A stretch of DNA of 64,000 nt from CG2-30-58-95 sp964618215. Lineage in GTDB: Bacteria; Chloroflexota; Anaerolineae; Anaerolineales; Villigracilaceae. Below are positions 40,852 through 46,729 of the stretch, piece after piece. The DNA is taken from the NCBI GenBank assembly GCA_964618215.1, contig CAZTZE010000014.1:12110-76109 (forward strand). The letters are read 5' to 3'. Under the pieces are notes generated by a model. The model saw only the letters and a program-made list of their open reading frames with translations, had not been told where the DNA came from and did no database searches. Position 1 is the stretch's first letter, and every line of letters starts with the position of its first letter. Position numbers and translations under genes: made by a program.

Positions 40852-41670
40852 CTACTCTTTGGCTGAATCAACAATTCCTTCACGTAATGCATAAAGGGCA
40901 GCTTGTGTACGATTTGCCAGGTGAAGCTTATCGATAATCACATTCAAATATTTCGCAACAGTACGCTCCTTTAAAGATATTACACTCGCGATTTCTTGAT
41001 TACTTAAACCACGTGCAATCAGACGCAAAATTTCAAGTTCACGTGGAGTGAGCGGATCTGAAGTATATATTGTATCTGAAGGTTGAGATATTTGATGGAG
41101 TACTCTAAGTGCGATAGAAGGGTGTAGAGAGGCCTGTCCACTAGCCACATCACGAATAGCTTGTAAAAGTTGTTCCCTGGTGGCATCTTTAAGCAAATAA
41201 CCTATGGCACCAGTTTTTATGGCCTGAAATATACGTTCACTTTCAGCAAAACTCGTAAGTACTAAGATGTTTGTGCTTGGTGCTATTTCCTTTATCTTTG
41301 GAATAGTGGTTAAACCATCCATATGAGGCATTACCATATCAAGAAGAACCACATCTGGTTTCGTTTTTTTTACCAAATCAATGGCTTGTATTCCATCCGC
41401 AGCTTCACCCACGACTTCAATATCTGGGGTATATGACAAAATTGCTACCAATCCCTCACGAACTACACTTTGGTCTTCAACTACGAGTACGCGTATCTTT
41501 TTTTGTGATCCAACTTTTTCTGAATGAACATGCGTATCTATATTGGATGTTTTAGTTGATTTTTCCTTACCGCTTGGTCTGGCTTTGAGCGTTTTGCTGT
41601 ATAACCATCCTGCGACAGCTGCGCTGATAATGGCAAAAAAAGCACCAAGAAAATCTATAAACAGATTCAT
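40852..41670 (-). CDS. NarL/FixJ response regulator with N-terminal membrane anchor
   Basis: Encodes 272 residues. Residues 4-26 (FIDFLGAFFAIISAAVAGWL) form a membrane span, then a Ser/Lys linker to about 57. The receiver domain (IRVLVVEDQSVVREGL; phospho-Asp in DVVLLDMVMPHMDG; VLTSF; GYLLKD) spans 58-175 and the LuxR-type HTH (LTPRELEILRLIARGLSNQEIA) 205-265. Regulators of this family are normally soluble. ATG 41670 has AAAGGA eight bases upstream and no other ATG lies before the receiver. It is in an AT-rich three-gene locus with a membrane protein and the histidine kinase. Confidence 0.85.
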   Translation of the reverse strand: MNLFIDFLGAFFAIISAAVAGWLYSKTLKARPSGKEKSTKTSNIDTHVHSEKVGSQKKIRVLVVEDQSVVREGLVAILSYTPDIEVVGEAADGIQAIDLVKKTKPDVVLLDMVMPHMDGLTTIPKIKEIAPSTNILVLTSFAESERIFQAIKTGAIGYLLKDATREQLLQAIRDVASGQASLHPSIALRVLHQISQPSDTIYTSDPLTPRELEILRLIARGLSNQEIASVISLKERTVAKYLNVIIDKLHLANRTQAALYALREGIVDSAKE

Positions 41671-41691
41671 AGGAGTTATCCTTTCACCGAA

Positions 41692-42153
41692 TCAATCACC
41701 TGAGGGTTTTATTTGATCAGTTAGTGTAAGTCGGCTAATAAAAACACCAGAGAGAATTAATGATGTCAATCCGACAAACCACGAGAGCATGTTGAGGATA
41801 AAATGGGTGTCAATTATTTGATCACTTACTTTTATAGTGTTCAACGGATTCGTTTTGGAAACGGACCAGAGGCAAAAAACCCAAGGTAGCATAAACATAA
41901 TATGAAACACAACCATAACGATCGGTCTGTGGTGAGATTTACCGTGCTCATCCGCGATTATCATTATAAATGAGGCGACACCCAATAAAGCCATATCAGC
42001 ACCAGCATCACTTAAATCCGCCCCAATAAATGCTCTCAAAAAAAAGTCCAGTAGGAATAATACTATTGGAATTAAGTAAATCTTAACCAATTCCGGTTTA
42101 GTATCTAAGGCTTGTATTATTGAATCTGCTACATATCCAAGTTTGTCTTTCAT
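41692..42153 (-). CDS. Four-span membrane protein of the two-component locus
   Basis: Encodes 153 residues, four spans: IYLIPIVLFLLDFFLRAFI, ALLGVASFIMIIADE, IVMVVFHIMFMLPWVFCLW, and FILNMLSWFVGLTSLILSGVFI. ATG 42153 follows TTGGAG; a longer frame to 42204 has no ribosome site. It lies between the kinase and the regulator and may be the sensor that the soluble kinase lacks. Family not recognised. Confidence 0.65.
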   Translation of the reverse strand: MKDKLGYVADSIIQALDTKPELVKIYLIPIVLFLLDFFLRAFIGADLSDAGADMALLGVASFIMIIADEHGKSHHRPIVMVVFHIMFMLPWVFCLWSVSKTNPLNTIKVSDQIIDTHFILNMLSWFVGLTSLILSGVFISRLTLTDQIKPSGD

Positions 42154-42318
42154 AAGGAAACTCCAAACTGGGTTGTTGCATATGAAGTAGATACGCCTGT
42201 CCAAGAATACATATTTTCCAACATATTTTTGTTGCGAATTTTGTATTATCTCAAATCAATTAGTTATTATTATAGAGCAAACACTTTCAACAGTAAACAT
42301 CTACTTGCACCGTTTCAG

Positions 42319-43464
42319 TCAAATTACTGAATTCTGTCGATCTTTGGTGACAGTCACCAATACTTTTGTCCCCTTACCTTGCCTTGATGAAATATTTAAT
42401 CTTCCCCCGATCTGAGTTGCACGTTCTTGCATATTCCGTAATCCCATTCCATGGTTGTCTTCGTCCCCAGGATTGAAACCGCAGCCATCATCCTCGATCT
42501 CAAGTACAACATTCGATCTATTTTGCTTTAAGCGTACCGTCACCGATTTTGCGTTTGCGTGCCTAAGCACATTATTTAAAGCCTCTTGTGCAATAAAATA
42601 TAGCCCCACTTCTTTAGATATGGGTAAAGTAATATTAGCGTCTGCGATCAGCCTCGCCTTAATATCTACACGACCTTCCACTACTGCTAAACGATCATGC
42701 AATATTGTCACAAGACCTTTTCGTTCAATATCAACCGGTTGCAACTCATGTAGGAATAGTCGAATTTCCTTTAATGCTTGTCTAGCTGTGTCACTGATAC
42801 GAGAAAAAACTTTTTCATTAAAATCCGTCTCGCCATGTTTGTCTGCAGCCTTTGCTGCTTCTGCAAGAGCCACCAGCCCATATAAATTTTGCAGAACAGA
42901 ATCGTGTAAGTCACGCACCAACCTTTGGCGCTCTAACAGAGAGATTGTTAGTTGACTCTGATGTTTGCTTTGTATTAACTTTGCTATTTCTTCTGCTACT
43001 ATATTAAGACGTGCGATTTCGTCGTCATTATAGATAATATCTTTTTTTCGCGCCAAAATAATCAAGCCTAATATCTTCCCCTCTATCGATAGGGGTGCGG
43101 CTAATAATGATTTACCACCAATCATCCGTATCGAGTCAGGAATAGTCGGGTCAGTGTTGATATCGTTGATCAAAATAGGTTTTTGGAGTACTAATATAGA
43201 CCTAATCAACTCATTCGTCATAGATAAGTAAAGCATTGTGTTTAGTAAGTTCTCTGAAATGCCATAATGGGCAGCTAATACCATTCTACCAAATTGAAGA
43301 TCGTTTATATTCTCGACCAACAAATAAATAGCACTTACATCACTTTGAAAACTCGGAACGATTTGGCTGATCACTTCCAATAAAAAGTCATCTAAATTTG
43401 ATGTACGATTGGCCGCGCTGGAAATTGCATATAATAATTCAAGCATTTCGCTTCGCAAAGACAT
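42319..43464 (-). CDS. GAF-domain sensor histidine kinase (NarL-type HPK7)
   Basis: Encodes 381 residues without membrane spans. A GAF domain occupies about 20-165 (LDDFLLEVISQIVPSF; GGKSLLAAPLSIEGKILGLIIL). The HisKA_3 dimer helix carries the phospho-His in RQRLVRDLHDSVLQNLYGL near 187, and HATPase motifs are ALNNVLRHANA (N box) and GMGLRNMQERATQIGG. ATG 43464 follows GAGG; a longer frame overlaps the helicase antisense and was rejected. A TATAAT element on the minus strand lies at 43492-43497. It should phosphorylate the response regulator downstream. Confidence 0.9.
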   Translation of the reverse strand: MSLRSEMLELLYAISSAANRTSNLDDFLLEVISQIVPSFQSDVSAIYLLVENINDLQFGRMVLAAHYGISENLLNTMLYLSMTNELIRSILVLQKPILINDINTDPTIPDSIRMIGGKSLLAAPLSIEGKILGLIILARKKDIIYNDDEIARLNIVAEEIAKLIQSKHQSQLTISLLERQRLVRDLHDSVLQNLYGLVALAEAAKAADKHGETDFNEKVFSRISDTARQALKEIRLFLHELQPVDIERKGLVTILHDRLAVVEGRVDIKARLIADANITLPISKEVGLYFIAQEALNNVLRHANAKSVTVRLKQNRSNVVLEIEDDGCGFNPGDEDNHGMGLRNMQERATQIGGRLNISSRQGKGTKVLVTVTKDRQNSVI

Positions 43465-43499
43465 AATAGCCTCTCTATTTGTTTCAATAGAATTATATA

Positions 43500-45929
43500 T
43501 CAATTGTTGGGATTTACATATGATGTTATTTTCTTTCCCACCCACCCCATCAGCGCGGACATCGCCAGACTCATCTGCGCGTCCCCCTGCCTGCCCGAAT
43601 TCCACGTCACGATCAAATCCTTCTTCGCGCGCGTGATCCCCACGTACAACAAGCGCAGGCGTTCCTTCACGTAATCCAAACGCGACTGCGCCGTCGCTGC
43701 GCCTTCTTCGTACCAATCGTACTCGCTATTGGATTCCAGCGCGCTCAACTGCGCCAGCGCCTCCGCTTCCAGGTTCAGCCCGCCGCGCACGAACCACTTC
43801 TCCGAAATATAACGGTCATACGATTGCAGCGACGGGAAGTCGTAATTGTTCACGCTCATCAAATACACCCTGTCCCACTCCAACCCCTTCGCCTTGTGCA
43901 ACGTCGTCACCACCGCCGCCCCGCGGTGCCGCTCAGGGTCAAAGCCCGAATCGTCCGACGAAAAGCCGATGAAGCGCCGCTCGTTCTTGGCGATCAGCGC
44001 CAGTTCCGAACTCAACTCAGGCAGGCGCCAATCCGCGTGACTGTTGGCGGCCTGTCTCAGCACCAGCGCCAGTTTATGCGCCAGCGCCAGATCCGACGCT
44101 TCGCTGAACACATCCTGCGCCAGCGTCAGCACCAACTGGTCAATTGGAAGCGTGACCGCGTTCAACCATCTTTGGAGATAAACACGAAAATCTTTTAATT
44201 CCTGGATGACGTGCTCCGCCTCTGACTCACCCAAGCCTGCCAGCCAGTCATCGGCTTGACTCGGCGCTACAAAGTTTTCCACATTAACCATCTTACGCAA
44301 TAAGGTTGATGTCGTTGCGAGGAGCGCACTTCGCGACGTGGCAACCCCCTCCTCGTCCGAGGTCATTGCGAGGGACGTTCTTTGTCCCGAAGCAATCCCC
44401 TCATCGTCAGGAGACTGCTTCGTCCCTCGCAGTGACATGCCTTCGACAGGAGATTGCTTCGTTGGGTCTCGATACGCTTCGCTACTCGACCCGCCTCGCA
44501 ATGACATGCCCTCGCGCCAATCTCTTCTCCAAACCCGATACGCCTTCGACAACTTACTCGCCGATTGCGGGTCTGCCAGATACGCGAGCAGATAATTCAA
44601 CGACCCCGCCGCGGCGCGCGTGGTGGACGTGCTGGAGATCAACTCGATCGTCTCAACCCCGCGTTTCTTGAGCGCTTCGATGACTTCGATGCCGCGCGCA
44701 TTACGCGGGACCAAGATCGCGATGGTCGGTTGTTCTTCATGCGGCAAATCCGCAACCGAATCCAAATGACTCTTGACCGACTTGACCACCGCCTCCAGTT
44801 CTTCTTCGGGCGTATACTTCTTGCTGATCAAGCGAATCGCTTCGGGGTTGTCGGGCGGGTTGACAGGTTCATAGCCTTCTGGCACAGGCTGGATGTGTGG
44901 CACGTCCAACGCGCCGCGCACACTGGCGACGGGATGTTCGTTCAACGTCCAGTCAATCAGATGATTGGCGAGCGCGATAATGGACGGTTGCGAGCGTCCC
45001 GACTCGGGCATGTCTTTACTCGGGTTCTCAGCTATGAACTGACGTAATAGTTCGGGATCTGCGGTTGTAAATGTTTCAAAGATTGCTTGATTGGGGTCAC
45101 CGACGCGAACCCAGTTTCCGCCATCGCCACTCAACAACCCAAGTATTCTTTGTTGCGACAGACTCGAATCCTGCGCTTCATCTTCCAGAATGAACGGATA
45201 GCGAAAGCGCAAGCGTTCCAGATATTCCTCGTCGTTTTCGAGCAGAGTCAACGCCAGGCGGATCAAATCGTCGAAGTCCACCGCGCCGCGATAGGCGAGG
45301 GCGCGCTGATAGTCCGCGTAGATGCTCCAGCCGAGTTCGGCGAGCGGCAGCGGGGCAGGCGACGCGCCTAGTTTGGCGCGCAGGCTTTCGGGAGTCAGGA
45401 GGCGGTCTTTCGATGAACGGATAAATGCCAGCGCCAGCGAGTCCAATAGATCGGGCAATTGCTGGCGACGGACCCAGTCCCGCTTTGAATCGTCGAGCGA
45501 CGCGTCGAGATAATCATCCAATGAATGCGACGCCAACCACGCGTTGACCGCCTCACGGCGGATGAAGCCCGCCTCACGCTCGTCAATGATGCTGAAGCGC
45601 TCCTCGAGGCCGACGCGGGCAGGCTTCTCGCGGAGGATGTCATGCGCCAGCCCGTGCAGGGTGCGGACGCGATATTTGTAGAGCGCCTGAATGGGACGTT
45701 CCGCGAAAAACTTTTTGATGCGCGCTTCGAAGTTGTCCACCGCTGAATTGACCAGCGTGACGATGAGCACTTCCTGCCCATCCTGCAGTTGGTTGTTATG
45801 AATGATCTGCGCCGCGAGCGCGGAGAGGATGTGCGTCTTCCCCGCGCCAGGCACAGCGGCAATGCCGAGGCGGCCGCTTGTGTAACGGAGGATGGCTTGT
45901 TGGGAGGGTCTGGGTGAAAAGTCCATCAT
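43500..45929 (-). CDS. UvrD/AddA-like superfamily 1 helicase with a repeat-coded insert
   Basis: Encodes 809 residues. SF1 motifs: RPSQQAILRYTSGRLGIAAVPGAGKTHIL (motifs Q and I), DDLIRLALTLLEN, LEDEAQDSSL (II), RVGDPNQAIFETF (III), VVTTLHKAKGLEWDRVYL (V), LLYVGITRAKKDLIVTW (VI). About residues 474-539 (MSLRGGSSSEAYRDPTKQSP, SLRGTKQSPDDEG, SRSALLATTS) are encoded wholly by interspersed repeat DNA at 44311-44507. A second gene with a matching degenerate helicase and a Cas4-like nuclease nearby suggest an AddAB-like complex. The start lies ten bases from an AACCGCGAAG repeat. Confidence 0.85.
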   Translation of the reverse strand: MMDFSPRPSQQAILRYTSGRLGIAAVPGAGKTHILSALAAQIIHNNQLQDGQEVLIVTLVNSAVDNFEARIKKFFAERPIQALYKYRVRTLHGLAHDILREKPARVGLEERFSIIDEREAGFIRREAVNAWLASHSLDDYLDASLDDSKRDWVRRQQLPDLLDSLALAFIRSSKDRLLTPESLRAKLGASPAPLPLAELGWSIYADYQRALAYRGAVDFDDLIRLALTLLENDEEYLERLRFRYPFILEDEAQDSSLSQQRILGLLSGDGGNWVRVGDPNQAIFETFTTADPELLRQFIAENPSKDMPESGRSQPSIIALANHLIDWTLNEHPVASVRGALDVPHIQPVPEGYEPVNPPDNPEAIRLISKKYTPEEELEAVVKSVKSHLDSVADLPHEEQPTIAILVPRNARGIEVIEALKKRGVETIELISSTSTTRAAAGSLNYLLAYLADPQSASKLSKAYRVWRRDWREGMSLRGGSSSEAYRDPTKQSPVEGMSLRGTKQSPDDEGIASGQRTSLAMTSDEEGVATSRSALLATTSTLLRKMVNVENFVAPSQADDWLAGLGESEAEHVIQELKDFRVYLQRWLNAVTLPIDQLVLTLAQDVFSEASDLALAHKLALVLRQAANSHADWRLPELSSELALIAKNERRFIGFSSDDSGFDPERHRGAAVVTTLHKAKGLEWDRVYLMSVNNYDFPSLQSYDRYISEKWFVRGGLNLEAEALAQLSALESNSEYDWYEEGAATAQSRLDYVKERLRLLYVGITRAKKDLIVTWNSGRQGDAQMSLAMSALMGWVGKKITSYVNPNN
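44311..44507. repeat. GTCATTGCGAGG repeat cluster inside the helicase gene
   Basis: Four related units, alternating in direction: GTCGTTGCGAGGAGCGCAC, GTCATTGCGAGGGACGTTC, GACTGCTTCGTCCCTCGC, and ATTGCTTCG with CCTCGCAATGACATG. All are read through by the helicase frame. A related intergenic copy is at 51490-51628. Confidence 0.85.
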
Positions 45930-45938
45930 ATTTTTCGA

Positions 45939-45992
45939 ACCGCGAAGCACGCGAAGATTTAGAAAGGTTTTTCTTTGCGTTCTTAGCGGTTA
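45939..45992. repeat. AACCGCGAAG palindromic element, site 3
   Basis: 54 bp bounded by AACCGCGAAG and CTTAGCGGTT, ending ten bases before the helicase ATG. It occupies the place where a promoter and ribosome site would lie. Confidence 0.8.
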
Positions 45993-46100
45993 ATTGGTTT
46001 TGCGTGGTTTTCCGCATGAACCATCGTCACCTCTGGCGGGATGGTTTTGCTAGCAGACTCGCGGGTCAGGTCAAGGAAACCTTTGGGGTTTACTCTTACC

Positions 46101-46129
46101 TTGACATTTTACCGCCTTTGTTGTACAGT
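46101..46129 (+). promoter_or_regulatory. yefM-yoeB promoter
   Basis: TTGACA at 46101-46106 and TACAGT at 46124-46129 are 17 bp apart. The -10 lies inside the left arm of the operator palindrome. Confidence 0.7.
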
Positions 46130-46141
46130 ATTCCTGTACAA
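46121..46141. promoter_or_regulatory. YefM operator palindrome with TGTACA cores
   Basis: TTGTACAG and CTGTACAA form a perfect 8-bp inverted repeat with a 5-bp gap. TGTACA is the known YefM-YoeB recognition core in Escherichia coli. It overlaps the -10 element and lies 16 bp before yefM. Confidence 0.8.
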
Positions 46142-46156
46142 ATTGGAGAAAACCTT

Positions 46157-46447
46157 ATGACCATCGAATTTACCTACACAAGTGCCCGCGAAAACCTTGC
46201 CAGCCTGCTTGACCGCGTGACCAAAGACCGCGAGGTGGTGGTTATCCAGCGGCGCGGTGGCGAAGATGTTGCCATGATCTCCGCCGATGAACTCGCCAGC
46301 CTGACCGAGACCGCCTACCTCATGCGCTCGCCGCAAAACGCTGAGCGGATTTTGTCTGCTTTGGCACGGGCATTGAAAAATCAAGGCAAACCGCAATCCA
46401 TCGAAGAATTGCGCCGTGAGGTGGGACTTGAAACAGAAAAAGCGTGA
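46157..46447 (+). CDS. yefM: YefM/Phd-family antitoxin
   Basis: Encodes 96 residues. TIEFTYTSARENLASLLDRVTKDREVVVIQRRGGEDVAMISADELASL is the Phd/YefM fold, N-terminal DNA binding and dimerisation. LMRSPQNAERILSALA is the toxin-binding segment. GGAG lies before ATG 46157. It represses its own promoter through the TGTACA palindrome just upstream; this is inferred from the site match. The toxin gene overlaps its end. Confidence 0.93.
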   Translation: MTIEFTYTSARENLASLLDRVTKDREVVVIQRRGGEDVAMISADELASLTETAYLMRSPQNAERILSALARALKNQGKPQSIEELRREVGLETEKA

Positions 46448-46703
46448 TGCTGTTTTTCAGCCCGAATTCATCGAAGATTTGCGCTACTGGGTTGAGACGG
46501 ATCGCAAGTTGGCTTTACGCGCTTTTGAATTGATTGATGCAATTATGCGTAATCCATTTGAAGGATTGGGCAAGCCTGAGCCATTGAAGTATCTCGCGCA
46601 GGGTTGTTGGTCGCGGCGGTTGACTCAGGAACATCGCATTGTGTATCTTGTGCGCGAGGACCGAATAGACTTTTTGCAGGCACGATACCATTACAGCAAA
46701 TAA
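46428..46703 (+). CDS. yoeB: YoeB toxin
   Basis: Encodes 91 residues from TTG 46428, which has GAGG six bases upstream; a GTG at 46416 would add four residues. DRKLALRAFELIDAIMRNPFEGLGKPEPLKYL and WSRRLTQEHRIVYLV match YoeB, including the Glu and the catalytic HRIVY and terminal ARYHYSK residues. YoeB cleaves mRNA at the ribosome A site. Start overlaps yefM. Confidence 0.93.
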   Translation: MKQKKRDAVFQPEFIEDLRYWVETDRKLALRAFELIDAIMRNPFEGLGKPEPLKYLAQGCWSRRLTQEHRIVYLVREDRIDFLQARYHYSK

Positions 46704-46729
46704 TGAGACCGTCAGGGGCTTGAGGACTT

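Noticed and set aside
43465..43716. Longer N-terminus for the histidine kinase
   Set aside because: The extra 84 codons are Arg/Gly-rich antiphase reading of the helicase 3' end; the ATG at 43464 has GAGG and fits the domain start.
44311..44507. CRISPR-like array in the helicase
   Set aside because: Units are irregular in spacing and alternate in direction; there are no unique spacers of constant length.
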